Origin: JBBQVO01 sp038211505
GTDB taxonomy: Bacteria; Chloroflexota; Dehalococcoidia; DSTF01; JACRBR01
Length of the DNA: 14,523 bases
Assembly: GCA_038211505.1 (NCBI GenBank)
Contig: JBBQVO010000076.1
Location: forward strand, 1 to 14,523
Direction of reading: 5' to 3'
Shown: positions 1 to 7,091 of the stretch, piece after piece
How positions within the stretch are numbered: position 1 is the stretch's first letter
Layout: each line of letters opens with the position of its first letter
Translations under genes and position numbers: made by a program
Notes under the pieces: generated by a model
Told to the model about the DNA's origin: nothing
Database searches by the model: none
The model's input: the letters and a program-made list of their open reading frames with translations, nothing else

Positions 1-2
1 CG

Positions 3-821
3 GCGAGCTCGGTCGAGATCGTCGAAGTGTGGACGTCGACGCGGTACGAGCTGTGGGCCGATGGCGCGCGCATCGACGAGCGCGAGAATCCCTACGGCTT
101 CATCCCGTACGTCATCTACCCGAACATCCGCGAGCCGAAGAGGTTCTGGGGCGTCAGCGATCTGCCCGTGATCAAAGAACCCGTGCGTGAGCTGAACCGC
201 GCGCTGACGCAACTCTCGTTGATCCTCGAACTCTCCGGCAACCCGATCGCCGTGCTGGAGAACGTGACGGAGTCGACGGACATCGCCGTTATGCCGGGCG
301 CCGTGTGGGAGCTGCCGGAGCGCGCGAAGGCGTATCTACTCGACCTGCTGCAGGGCGGCGGCGTGAAGCTGCACGCCGACTACGTCGACCTGATCTATCG
401 CGCGCTGCACGATCTCGGCGAGTCGCCGCGGACCGCGTTTGGCGACAATCACAGCGGCCTGTCGGGGATCGCGCTCAACGTCGAGCTGGATCCGTTGTTG
501 AAGAAGATCGCCCGCAAGCGGCTGATCCGTGCGGCGGCGTATCGCAAGCGCAACGAGATGATCCTGCGCATCCTTGAGCAGCATCAGGCGGCGGCCGACG
601 GCGGCGCACGCGCGAGCTACGCGCCGTATCGATCGCGGATCGTCTGGGGCAGCGTGTTGCCGCTCGACCGCAGCCGTCTCGTCGCGGACGAGCAGACGCT
701 GGTGGCGACGGGCATCCACAGCCGCCGCCGTGCCGCCGACAACCTCGGCGTCGAAGATCCAGAGTCAGAGTTCCAGCGCTGGGTGGCGGAGCAGCGGGAG
801 ATGGTGGGTGGCGGTGGGTGA
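3..821 (+). CDS. Phage portal protein-like, 5' end outside window
   Basis: The reading frame is already open at the window edge, so this is the C-terminal ~272 residues of a longer protein; the GTG at 27 is internal. The sequence resembles SPP1-type (Gp6-like) portal proteins: a stretch reading NPYGFIPYVIYPN followed by GVSDL and a long helical region (KEPVRELNRALTQLSLILE) fits the segment where portals pass from the wing to the stem and clip. Portals form the dodecameric ring at a capsid vertex through which DNA is packaged. The C-terminus is Arg/Glu-rich and helical. No terminase, scaffold or capsid gene follows; the next gene is an ordinary lipoprotein. The copy may therefore end a phage or gene-transfer-agent module lying to the left, or be a remnant. 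The frame is intact with no internal stop. Family call is by motif memory only. Confidence 0.6.
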   Translation, partial: ASSVEIVEVWTSTRYELWADGARIDERENPYGFIPYVIYPNIREPKRFWGVSDLPVIKEPVRELNRALTQLSLILELSGNPIAVLENVTESTDIAVMPGAVWELPERAKAYLLDLLQGGGVKLHADYVDLIYRALHDLGESPRTAFGDNHSGLSGIALNVELDPLLKKIARKRLIRAAAYRKRNEMILRILEQHQAAADGGARASYAPYRSRIVWGSVLPLDRSRLVADEQTLVATGIHSRRRAADNLGVEDPESEFQRWVAEQREMVGGGG

Positions 822-840
822 GGGCGCGCGTGATCGGTGG

Positions 841-859
841 GAGGTTGGAGGTTGGAGTT
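841..859. repeat. Short GGTTGGA heptamer repeat
   Basis: GAGGTTGGAGGTTGGAGTT is two and a half copies of a seven-base unit, directly after the portal-like gene. The same unit recurs at 3261-3317 and, as GATGTTG variants, at 5902-5932. It lies in the spacer before the 921 lipoprotein gene. Confidence 0.6.
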
Positions 860-920
860 GCGCCGCATCACTCGTGCCTGCGATGATCTGGCGGGCAGGG
901 CATGGAAGGCCCGACTAGAG

Positions 921-1838
921 ATGATGATTCAATCGCGCGCAGTCGTCCTTGCCGCGCTGGTGTTCGTCGTGGCGGCGGGTGCTTCGATCGCCTGCGGCTC
1001 AGGCGCGGGCGGCGGCGCGTCGCGCACGGCCACGCAAGACGCCGCGGCTTCGCCGACGCCGGACGTCACGCTGCTGAACAACGAGCTTGCTGCGAATGGC
1101 GAGCCGACGGTGCCGCCCGGCACCGATGTCAGGACGCCGCGCGGCGGCGACCCGACGGCCAACGCGATCTTTGATGCCACGTTCGCGGCAATCTCTACGC
1201 GCGTGATCGGAGAGCAACGTCTGAACTGCGGTCCAGCAGCTGATCGGGACGGGCCGCTCGCGACGGCCCACGGAGAGTTGGTTAACGCCGGTTGTCTCCA
1301 GTACGGCAATTTCTGGGTGGTTCTGGCGTATGGTGATGAACTCCGGGATCAGCGTGCCAGCATCGCAGTGTATCGATGTAACGACGACGACGCGGTGTGC
1401 CAGACGGGCGGCGAGCCTGCGTCGGGCGGCATGTGGCGCATCTCGCCTGAGACGGTGTTCCCACGCGGCGAAGAATTTGTTGCACCCGACAAGCTGCGGA
1501 GTTTTACGAACAAGCAGTGCCTGAGTCTCACATCGTTGGTCTACGTGGCGCCGAGCGAGTGTGGTTCAGGCGCGACAACAAACCGGCCCAGAGCGACGCC
1601 GCCGCCGGAGCCGCCGCAAGTTCAATTTCCCTACGTGCCGCAACCGCCGCGGTGCGCGCCCGAGATCCTCGTGCGCAAGGGTGAGCCGTTGCGGATCAGC
1701 GGTGGAGGGTTGCCAGATCGAGATATCCCGAGCCCAGGCGACGAGCTGCGCGACACGTGCACTGGCAGCGTCTACTTCATCGACCCGGCAACGGGCGAGG
1801 ATCTTCCGACGACGAATGGGCCTGTCGAACACCGATGA
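921..1838 (+). CDS. Predicted lipoprotein, function unknown
   Basis: A 305-residue protein is predicted from the ATG at 921 (a second ATG follows at 924). That start puts a classic export signal first: Arg6, a hydrophobic run at about 7-20, then a weak lipobox ending in Cys25 (S-I-A-C), followed by a Gly/Ser/Ala/Thr spacer. The frame opens further upstream, from about 837, but those residues are charged and would bury the signal peptide. No convincing Shine-Dalgarno site precedes 921. The mature part has several cysteines, an Asp-rich patch (CNDDDAVC) near the middle, and a proline-rich linker (PPPEPPQVQFPYVPQPP) before a short C-terminal domain. I recognise no family. It is probably anchored on the outer face of the membrane. 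It converges with lysC, with only 49 bases between them. Confidence 0.7.
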   Translation: MMIQSRAVVLAALVFVVAAGASIACGSGAGGGASRTATQDAAASPTPDVTLLNNELAANGEPTVPPGTDVRTPRGGDPTANAIFDATFAAISTRVIGEQRLNCGPAADRDGPLATAHGELVNAGCLQYGNFWVVLAYGDELRDQRASIAVYRCNDDDAVCQTGGEPASGGMWRISPETVFPRGEEFVAPDKLRSFTNKQCLSLTSLVYVAPSECGSGATTNRPRATPPPEPPQVQFPYVPQPPRCAPEILVRKGEPLRISGGGLPDRDIPSPGDELRDTCTGSVYFIDPATGEDLPTTNGPVEHR

Positions 1839-1887
1839 TTTCCCGAAGTGGGCGCTTACGTTTAAACGCCGGCCTGGAGTGTGCCGT

Positions 1888-3099
1888 CTACGCCTCTAGT
1901 TCGAAGGCGGCGTGCAGCGCGCGGACGGCGTCGGGGACGCTGGCTTCGGGGATGATGCAGGTGATGCGGATCTCGCTCGTCGAGATGATCTCGATGTTGA
2001 TGCCGGCCGCGGACAGCGTGCGGAACATGCGGGCGGCGTAACCCGGCGCGCTCTGGATGCCGGTGCCGACGATGCTCACCTTGCCCATGTGCTCATCGGC
2101 GACGACTTCCTTCGCGCCGATCGTCGCCGCGATCTCGTTGACGAGCGGCAGCGCGCGCGAGAGTTCGTTCTTCGCCAGCGTGAAGGTCAGGTCGGTGAGC
2201 GCTTCCTCGCTGGCGTTCTGGACGATCGTATCGATCGAGAGATGCGCGGCCGCGAGCGGCTCGAAGATCTCGGCGGCGACGCCGGGACGATCGGGCACGT
2301 GGCGCAGCGTGATCTTCGCGACATCGAGGTCGTGCGCGATGCCGCGGATGCGGTTGAAGCCTTCCATATCGACATCTCCATGTATCAGCGTGCCGGGCGC
2401 GTCGCGAAAGCTCGATGCGACGAGGATCGGGATGTTGTAGACGGAGCCGAGCTCGACGGCGCGCGGCGCCATCACCTTCGCGCCTTTGCTGGCGAGCTCG
2501 AGCATCTCTTCGTAGGTGATCTCATCGAGCTTGCGGGCGTCCGACACGACGCGCGGGTCGGCGGTGTAGACGCCGTCGACGTCGGTGTAGATCTCGCAGC
2601 GCGCGTCGATGGCGGCGGCGAAGGCGACGGCGGTGGTGTCCGATCCGCCGCGGCCGATCGTGGCGATGTCCATCGCCTCCGTCATGCCCTGAAAGCCGGC
2701 GACGATGACGACGCGGCCCCGCTCCAGCTCCTCCGTGAGGCGCTTCGGTTCGATCGCCGTGATGCGGGCGTTGCGGTGCACGGACGACGTCATCATGCCC
2801 GCCTGCGCGCCGGAGAGGCTGAGCGCGTCGACGCCGATCGCGTGCAGCGCCATCACCATCAGCGCGCTCGTCTGCGTCTCGCCGGTGCTGAGCAGGACAT
2901 CCATCTCGCGCGCTTCGGGCTGATCGGTGATCTGCTGGGCGAGATCGATCAGATCGTCGGTCGTATCGCCCATCGCCGAGACGACGGCGACGACGCGATC
3001 GCCGGCCTCCGCGCGGCGCTTGATGCGCGCGGCGACGTTCTTGATCTTGGCGGCGTCCGCAACGGAACTGCCGCCGTACTTCTGCACGACGAGTGCCAT
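1888..3099 (-). CDS. lysC: Aspartate kinase
   Basis: Aspartokinase phosphorylates L-aspartate with ATP, the first committed step toward lysine, threonine, methionine and diaminopimelate, in the cytoplasm. The ATG at 3099 gives 403 residues, the usual size for a monofunctional enzyme, and lies five bases after GGAG. Upstream in-frame codons add a non-family N-terminus. Visible motifs: VVQKYGGSSV at 4-13 (catalytic lysine loop), STGE at 71-74, GRGGSDTTA at 149-157, and TDVDGVYTADPR at 172-183. Two ACT domains follow, at about 262-335 (HVPDRPGVAAEIFE) and 339-403 (GTGIQSAPGYAARMF, IISTSEIRI), so allosteric inhibition by lysine and/or threonine is expected for the family. The gene appears monocistronic: the genes on both sides are on the plus strand. 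No riboswitch or leader peptide is apparent. A TACGAT box at 3148-3153 could be its -10. Confidence 0.96.
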   Translation of the reverse strand: MALVVQKYGGSSVADAAKIKNVAARIKRRAEAGDRVVAVVSAMGDTTDDLIDLAQQITDQPEAREMDVLLSTGETQTSALMVMALHAIGVDALSLSGAQAGMMTSSVHRNARITAIEPKRLTEELERGRVVIVAGFQGMTEAMDIATIGRGGSDTTAVAFAAAIDARCEIYTDVDGVYTADPRVVSDARKLDEITYEEMLELASKGAKVMAPRAVELGSVYNIPILVASSFRDAPGTLIHGDVDMEGFNRIRGIAHDLDVAKITLRHVPDRPGVAAEIFEPLAAAHLSIDTIVQNASEEALTDLTFTLAKNELSRALPLVNEIAATIGAKEVVADEHMGKVSIVGTGIQSAPGYAARMFRTLSAAGINIEIISTSEIRITCIIPEASVPDAVRALHAAFELEA

Positions 3100-3147
3100 C
3101 AGCGCTCCGTGTCCGGCGTGTTTGGCGAGGTGGGCAAGCAGCGCGTG

Positions 3148-3153
3148 ATCGTA
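3148..3153 (-). promoter_or_regulatory. Possible -10 box for lysC
   Basis: Read on the minus strand this is TACGAT, one of the commoner -10 forms in high-GC bacteria. It would start transcription about 40 bases before the lysC ATG at 3099, leaving room for the GGAG ribosome site. No clear -35 hexamer is seen 16-18 bases further upstream, so the call is tentative. Confidence 0.3.
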
Positions 3154-3185
3154 GCGAATCAGCTTCGCTGGCGCGATCGACGAGA

Positions 3186-3317
3186 AGGATCCACGAAGAG
3201 ACACGAAGGGAGGGGGACGGAAGGGATCCACGAAGGGCCACGAAGAGGCACGAAGGGGAGGAGGTTAGAGGTTAGACGTTTGAGGTTGGAGGTTGGAGGT
3301 TAGACGTTGGAGAGAGC
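3186..3317. repeat. Dispersed CACGAAG and GGTTGGA short-repeat tract
   Basis: This holds most of the 357-base gap between lysC and the next gene. It has two tandem blocks. The first, 3186-3263, contains two related units, each beginning GATCCACGAAG and followed by further CACGAAG repeats and a GGGAGG-type end. The second, 3261-3317, is a run of seven- to ten-base units of the form GAGGTTGGA or GAGGTTAGA. Related blocks occur at 841-859 (GGTTGGA type), 3869-3900 (CACGAAG type) and 5844-5932 (ACAGAGG and GATGTTG types). No protein-coding signal is seen. These look like dispersed low-complexity repeats rather than regulatory sites. Confidence 0.75.
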
Positions 3318-3456
3318 GAGAGGCGCGGATCGGCGCGCGGCGATCTTGGTGCGAGAGCGTCGGGGGTTTCGCTGCATTGTATCGGGGGAGTGCTGATGAC
3401 GGAAAAGCGTCACTTCATAGATACTCGCGGCTGGCGGGTCAGGCAGGGAGGCCGAC

Positions 3457-3849
3457 ATGCGTGAGACTTCGACGGACAAGATCCTGGTTTCGGTTAGCGA
3501 GACGCGGCGACTGGCGGAGCATCTGTTGCTCTCGCTCGAATCGGCGCTGCTGTCGCAGATCGCCGACGAGCGCGAGGCGCAGCGCTACGTGACGCGGCTG
3601 CGGTTCTCGCTGGCGCGCGTCGACGAGCTGCGACGGGTGGCGATCGCCGATGGCGGCGTCTTCGCGGCATCGCGGCTCGAAGTGGCGGAGTCGATCCTGA
3701 CGACGCATACCGTGCGCGCGGCGGACTTCGTGGCGGCGACCGTGCAGCGGATGCGCCGCGAGCGCGTCCGCGCCGGCGAGCGCGCCCGCATCAGCAAGGA
3801 TGCGACCGTCGCTATCGTCGATGACGTCGAGCTGCTGCAGGCTGCGTAG
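3457..3849 (+). CDS. Hypothetical protein, helical, 130 residues
   Basis: The start is well supported: GGGAGG at 3446-3451 lies five bases before the ATG. The product is a soluble, charged, mostly helical protein with no signal peptide, membrane segment or cysteine. It contains heptad-like stretches (ETRRLAEHLLLSLESALL at about 15-32; QRMRRERVRAGERARISK at about 97-114) that could form coiled coils, and ends in an acidic/hydrophobic strand (ATVAIVDDVELLQAA). I do not recognise a family. It stands alone, with repeat-filled spacers of 357 and 539 bases on either side and minus-strand genes beyond, so the context gives no functional clue. The strong ribosome site and the high-GC codon pattern make it a real gene rather than a shadow frame. 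Confidence 0.75.
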   Translation: MRETSTDKILVSVSETRRLAEHLLLSLESALLSQIADEREAQRYVTRLRFSLARVDELRRVAIADGGVFAASRLEVAESILTTHTVRAADFVAATVQRMRRERVRAGERARISKDATVAIVDDVELLQAA

Positions 3850-3868
3850 TTCCGCCGTTGCGGGGAAC

Positions 3869-3900
3869 GATCCACCAAGAGCACGAAGAGCACGAAGGTT
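3869..3900. repeat. CACGAAG-type dispersed repeat
   Basis: The sequence starts GATCCACCAAGAG and continues with two GCACGAAG units. It is the same family as the block at 3186-3263, here 20 bases after the stop codon of the 3457 gene. Confidence 0.6.
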
Positions 3901-4048
3901 GTGTTGGGTGTGTGCGAACACGATCGCGCGGTGCGCACGTGGCACGCCCGCCTCGGCCGTGCGAGCACGTCAGCGACGTAAACGGAAGCCGCGATCCTGT
4001 CATTGCCTTGAAAATCTCCGGGTCTCAGCTTCAAATCGTCGAAACGAT

Positions 4049-4102
4049 CCCCTCTCCACGCAGTGGAGAGGGGTGGCCGAAGGCCGGGGTGAGGTGCGCG
4101 GC
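4049..4102 (+). repeat. REP-like repeat, copy 1
   Basis: An 11-bp perfect stem (CCCCTCTCCAC at 4049-4059 with GTGGAGAGGGG at 4063-4073, three-base loop) is followed by a small hairpin (GGCC-GAA-GGCC at 4075-4085) and a GGGGTGAGGTGCGCGGC tail. A second copy in the same orientation lies at 7709-7762 and is identical except for the loop bases (GCA here, AGC there). Two such matching copies 3.7 kb apart identify a dispersed palindromic element. Confidence 0.85.
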
Positions 4103-4150
4103 TGCCTCCAGACTTTCATACTCTTCTGTGTCGGACGCAAGCCCGACATG

Positions 4151-4273
4151 TGTCATTCTGAGCGAAGCGAAGAATCTCTTCGGACAGCCTCCGTCGTTTG
4201 TTCGCAGGCGACATCTACCTTGGACGACATTCGAAGTGAATCGAAGAGATTCTTCGCTTCGCTCAGAATGACA
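4151..4273. repeat. MITE-like element with perfect 32-bp inverted ends
   Basis: The left end (4151-4182) begins TGTCATTCTGAGCGAAGCGA. The right end (4242-4273) is its exact reverse complement over all 32 bases. A 59-base spacer (4183-4241) with no open frame separates them. Size (123 bp), perfect inverted termini and lack of coding capacity fit a miniature inverted-repeat element or large REP-type palindrome. I see no clear target-site duplication in the immediate flanks. From memory, the terminal sequence resembles short repeats common in environmental bacterial genomes. Confidence 0.8.
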
Positions 4274-4388
4274 TTGGTGGCAAAGATTCGCGATCGCCTC
4301 AAGTCGACGCTGCCACGTGCGGGGCAGCGTCATCGTGTTCCGCATACACCCAACCACATTCGTGCTCTTGGTGGATCATCCTGGCGAG

Positions 4389-5480
4389 CTACGGCCGGAT
4401 GCCGCCGGGGTCGCCGTCTAGAAGCGGAACGGTGAAGTGGCGGCCGGCGTCGGTGAGGTCGCCGAGGATGTCGTCGCCGGCGGGTTTCTGGCCCTTCGTG
4501 ACCCACGTCACGAGATCGGCGAAGCCCTGCTCGCGCTCTTGCTGCGTGTAGATGCAGTGGCCGGCGCTGCGGATCACGCGCTGGACGAGCATGTCGCCGG
4601 CGCCGGCGGCGTCGACGGTGCGGCGGTACGACTGCTCGAGGCTGATCGGCACGAAGAGATCGCCCGTGCCGTGAATCGTCAGGAACGGCCGCTGGATCTT
4701 CCCCGTGAGATCGGCGAACGCCGGATACGTCGCGCGATCGCGATACGTTGGGTCGGCGGCGATGCGCGCGACGGCGTTGTTGACGTCTGCGCTCGTCACG
4801 CCGTAGCCGTCGTCGATGGCGTACGTCGTGTTCTGATTCTCGGCGACGGCGTTGATGATCTGCGGCTGCGCGGCGGCCTGCAACAGCAGCCCGAAGTTCG
4901 TGATGTAGTTGACGATGAAGCCTTCGCGAAAAAACGGCCGCGGGCCGCCGGTTAGCTGCTCGACGGCCGACTCGAATGCTTTGCCTTTGTCGGTGAGATC
5001 GTTCGGCGGGCCGAGGATCGTGCCGATGTCGTTCTTCAGTACGCCGATCAACTTGCCGGGATCGTTCGTCAGCGCGAAGAGATCGCGATCCGCGAAATAG
5101 CCGGCGAGCGCCGCCCAGCTGATGAAGAAGTCGAGCACATCGTGACCGGCCACGGCGCCACATTCGCTGAAGGCGCCGTCGTAGGCCGTCGGATACTCCT
5201 CGAGCGAGAGCGCGGCGACGTGGCCGCCCATCGACTGACCGTAGAGGTAGCTGTGCTTCGGCTCGCCGATCTGCTGCGTGAAGATGTCGCGGAGCGCGTA
5301 GGTGTCGCGCGCGCCGGCGCCGGGGTCGTAGCCGTTCCGGCTGAAGCTCGAGGCCGCCCAGGCGAATCCGTGGGCGATCAGATAGTCGCGGATCGGCGGC
5401 GCTTGGACGGTGAGCTCGGCCGCGTTGCCACGGAAGCCGTGGGCGAAGTAGACGACGTCGCCGTTCCAGTCGTCGGGCAC
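4389..5480 (-). CDS. Alpha/beta-hydrolase domain, main reading frame of a frameshifted lipoprotein
   Basis: This frame encodes the catalytic domain. Counted from the GTG at 5480: an oxyanion-type HGFRG at 14-18, the nucleophile elbow GQSMGG with Ser83, Asp274 in HGTGDLFVP, and His308 in SAGHC, a plausible Ser-Asp-His triad. A long helical insertion (about 115-260) sits between strand 5 and the acid residue. The same frame stays open upstream of 5480 and reads NFCTYDGGAYQIEVPDDW, a good domain start, so 5480 is not the true beginning. The signal peptide is in another frame (5529-5764). Adding one base near 5529-5530 joins them into a ~458-residue lipoprotein. Likely an extracellular esterase or similar hydrolase; substrate unknown. 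It is transcribed alone. If the deletion is real the gene is broken. Confidence 0.85.
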   Translation of the reverse strand: MPDDWNGDVVYFAHGFRGNAAELTVQAPPIRDYLIAHGFAWAASSFSRNGYDPGAGARDTYALRDIFTQQIGEPKHSYLYGQSMGGHVAALSLEEYPTAYDGAFSECGAVAGHDVLDFFISWAALAGYFADRDLFALTNDPGKLIGVLKNDIGTILGPPNDLTDKGKAFESAVEQLTGGPRPFFREGFIVNYITNFGLLLQAAAQPQIINAVAENQNTTYAIDDGYGVTSADVNNAVARIAADPTYRDRATYPAFADLTGKIQRPFLTIHGTGDLFVPISLEQSYRRTVDAAGAGDMLVQRVIRSAGHCIYTQQEREQGFADLVTWVTKGQKPAGDDILGDLTDAGRHFTVPLLDGDPGGIRP

Positions 5481-5528
5481 TTCGATCTGGTAGGCGCCGC
5501 CGTCGTAGGTGCAGAAGTTGTCCGCGCT

Positions 5529-5764
5529 CCGGGCAACGCATCGATGTGCGGATCGACGGTGTGAAAGCTAAGGACGACGGGCGTCACCGGCAGCTCGTGG
5601 GCCGTCTGCCAGCCGTCGTGCGCCGAGGTCGCTGCCGTCGCCGATGCGCCGGGCGTGCCCGCGGCCGCGCTCGGCCTCGAGCTGCCGCCGCATGACGCAA
5701 GCACGATCGCCAACGCGGCGAGCGCCATCAGCCCGATCAGTCCGCCGAATCGCCGCCTCACCAT
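5529..5764 (-). pseudogene. N-terminal lipoprotein signal segment of the frameshifted hydrolase
   Basis: This segment starts at the ATG at 5764, five bases after GAGGGG (5770-5775), which favours it over the GTG at 5770. It encodes an Arg-rich n-region (MVRRRF), a hydrophobic core (GLIGLMALAALAIVL) and lipobox ASC, then a Ser/Ala/Thr-rich linker and the segment PVTPVVLSFHTVDPHIDALPG. The frame then runs on into unrelated Arg/Ser/Thr-rich sequence until 5378. The hydrolase domain continues in the next frame from about 5528. A single missing base after CCCGG (minus strand, 5529-5533) explains the break. Either a sequencing or assembly error or a true inactivating deletion would fit. Confidence 0.7.
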
Positions 5765-5799
5765 CGCCACCCCTCACCCTCGGCCGGACACATCAGAAG

Positions 5800-5805
5800 A
5801 TCATA
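5800..5805 (-). promoter_or_regulatory. Possible -10 box for the hydrolase gene
   Basis: On the minus strand this reads TATGAT, close to the TATAAT consensus, and would place the start of transcription near 5793. That leaves a leader of about 29 bases containing the GAGGGG ribosome site. No good -35 element is visible. Confidence 0.3.
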
Positions 5806-5843
5806 CGCGGCCCGCAGTTTACCGGACGTGTGTTGGGGGCGAC

Positions 5844-6073
5844 GGATCCACAGAGGACACAGAGGGCACAGAAGGGGAGGTCGTGGGCGGGAGATTGAGG
5901 CGATGTTGGATGTTGGATGTTGGATGTTGGAGGCTGCACCTCACGCTGCCCGATGGAAACGAACCTTCGTGGCGGACGAGCAACCTAACCCCCAGCCCCT
6001 TCCCGACGCGGGAGGGGAGTTTCATCAACATCAACATCCAACCTCTACCCCCTCTGTGCTCTCTGTGTCCTCC
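5844..6073. repeat. Composite inverted repeat cluster
   Basis: The left part (5844-5880) has ACAGAGGACACAGAGGGCAC-type repeats, followed by GATGTTG heptamers (5902-5932). The right part holds the same two motifs in reverse order and on the other strand: ATCAACATC repeats (6023-6041), then the complement of the ACAGAGG block (6042-6073). Between them lies a hairpin, CCCCTTCCCG (5996-6005) with CGGGAGGGG (6009-6017), preceded by ACCTAACCCCCAG. The arms are imperfect but in mirrored order, so the whole ~230-bp unit is a large nested palindrome. It fills the first half of the 497-base gap between the hydrolase and nitroreductase genes. Confidence 0.7.
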
Positions 6074-6100
6074 ATTTAAGAAGGGTTGTCGCCCTTCGGG

Positions 6101-6171
6101 CAACAACAGACGATTGACAACAGGCAACAGGCTCGGCCCGCGACCCTGTTGTCTGCCGTCTGTTGCATGTT
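6101..6171. repeat. Imperfect inverted repeat of CAACAG units
   Basis: The left arm has CAACAACAGACG then GACAACAGGCAACAGG. The right arm has CCTGTTGTC then CGTCTGTTGCATGTTG, the complement in mirrored order with a few mismatches. About 13 bases (CTCGGCCCGCGAC) form the centre. A smaller hairpin (GTTGTCGCCC with GGGCAAC, 6085-6103) sits just to the left. The rest of the gap up to 6249 shows nothing I can name. Confidence 0.55.
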
Positions 6172-6261
6172 GCGGCCGCAGCCGCCCGTTGACGCAACTA
6201 CCCCCACAAACCACAATTCCATTCACTCGAAGGCAATAGACGTCCGAACAGGAGGCCCGCC

Positions 6262-7050
6262 GTGGAGTTCAAAGAAGTCATCGGACGCCGCCGGTCGATT
6301 CGCTTCTTCGATCCCGACCGCCCCGTCGAGCGCGAGAAGATCCAGAAGATGCTCGAGGCGGCGCGCCTCGCGTCCTGCGCCGTCAACGCCCAGTGGGCCC
6401 GCGCCATCGTCGGTTTCCGCGACGACCTCACCGACGACCAGCTCAAGCGCCTCAAGACCCCCGTCGCCGGCCTTAACGTCGAGCTGGCGCCCGTGCACAT
6501 CCACTTCTTCAACGATCTCGGCGTCGTCAACCGCAACCAGGGAGCGCCGCTGCGCGAGCTCGTCGATGTCGGCGCGCTCGCCCCGACGCACGGCTGGAGC
6601 CACAAGTTCGTCGACGACTTCGTCTACCCGCAGATCCTCAAGCCGATGACGCAGGGCCCCGGCTACCCGATCGCGTCGACGTTTGATGTCGGCATCGCCG
6701 TCTGTCAGGCGCTGCTCACCGGCGTCGATGAAGGCCTCGGCGTCGGGCTCGTCACCCTTAACGGCGCGACCCTCAAGGAAGTCTTCAAGACGCCCGACGA
6801 CTGGATCCCCCTGCCGACGATCCTCGTCGGCTATCCCGCCGAGTCGTGGGACGGCGGCGGCCAGCGCCCCCGCCCCCCGTTCGAGGAGATGTACTTCGAA
6901 GGCGAATACGGCAAGCCCTTCCGCCGCGACGACAAGGTCGTCGAAGAGCTGAAGTCCGCCAAGATGATCCAGGACCCGGCGAAGCCCAACGACCCCAAAC
7001 GCATCGAAGAAATCAAGAAGCTAGCCGAAAAATACGGCCTCCCGATGTAG
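6262..7050 (+). CDS. Nitroreductase-family FMN-dependent oxidoreductase
   Basis: The GTG start at 6262 lies six bases after a strong AGGAGG (6250-6255), giving 262 residues. The N-terminus carries the family's FMN-phosphate-binding signature RRRSIRFF (9-16), followed by EKIQKMLEAARLASCAVNAQ (25-44). The C-terminal half has VCQALLTGVDEGLGVGLVTL and LPTILVGYP, matching the region that closes over the flavin and the usual LPxxxxxxG strand. Members bind FMN as dimers and use NAD(P)H to reduce nitro compounds, quinones, enones or iodotyrosine-like substrates; the actual substrate cannot be read here. A Lys/Glu-rich tail of about 50 residues extends beyond the usual core. It is cytoplasmic, stands alone, and is followed 42 bases later by the perfect hairpin at 7092-7162, which may act as its terminator. 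Confidence 0.85.
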   Translation: MEFKEVIGRRRSIRFFDPDRPVEREKIQKMLEAARLASCAVNAQWARAIVGFRDDLTDDQLKRLKTPVAGLNVELAPVHIHFFNDLGVVNRNQGAPLRELVDVGALAPTHGWSHKFVDDFVYPQILKPMTQGPGYPIASTFDVGIAVCQALLTGVDEGLGVGLVTLNGATLKEVFKTPDDWIPLPTILVGYPAESWDGGGQRPRPPFEEMYFEGEYGKPFRRDDKVVEELKSAKMIQDPAKPNDPKRIEEIKKLAEKYGLPM

Positions 7051-7091
7051 CGTGGCCCGTTGCGCCGGTACCTGTAGCGAATGACAGCAAC

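Larger units (their letters stand above)
3850..4388. other. Non-coding, repeat-filled spacer
   Basis: This 539-base gap between the 3457 gene and the 3' end of the hydrolase gene holds three dispersed repeat elements: a CACGAAG block (3869-3900), a REP-like double hairpin (4049-4102) and a 123-base element with perfect 32-base inverted ends (4151-4273). Open frames here run through the repeats, lack ribosome sites and show no family resemblance. Nothing recognisable is seen in 3901-4048 or 4274-4388. Confidence 0.7.

Noticed and set aside
1839..1887. Bidirectional terminator between the convergent 921 gene and lysC
   Set aside because: Only a four-base GGCG/CGCC pairing plus scattered matches around GTTTAAAC; too weak to call.
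1912..3303. Long plus-strand open frame opposite lysC
   Set aside because: It is the antisense shadow of a clear aspartate kinase, is Arg/Asp/Gly-rich with no family motif, and runs into the intergenic repeats.
3800..4435. Plus-strand frame of about 211 codons in the spacer
   Set aside because: It reads through three dispersed repeats and has no ribosome site or family resemblance.
4330..5541. Longest minus-strand frame over the hydrolase locus
   Set aside because: The translation is almost entirely Arg/Pro/His repeats and lacks domains; the neighbouring frame has the hydrolase triad.
5902..5932. CRISPR-like tandem array
   Set aside because: The units are seven-base perfect tandems without spacers and with no cas genes near.
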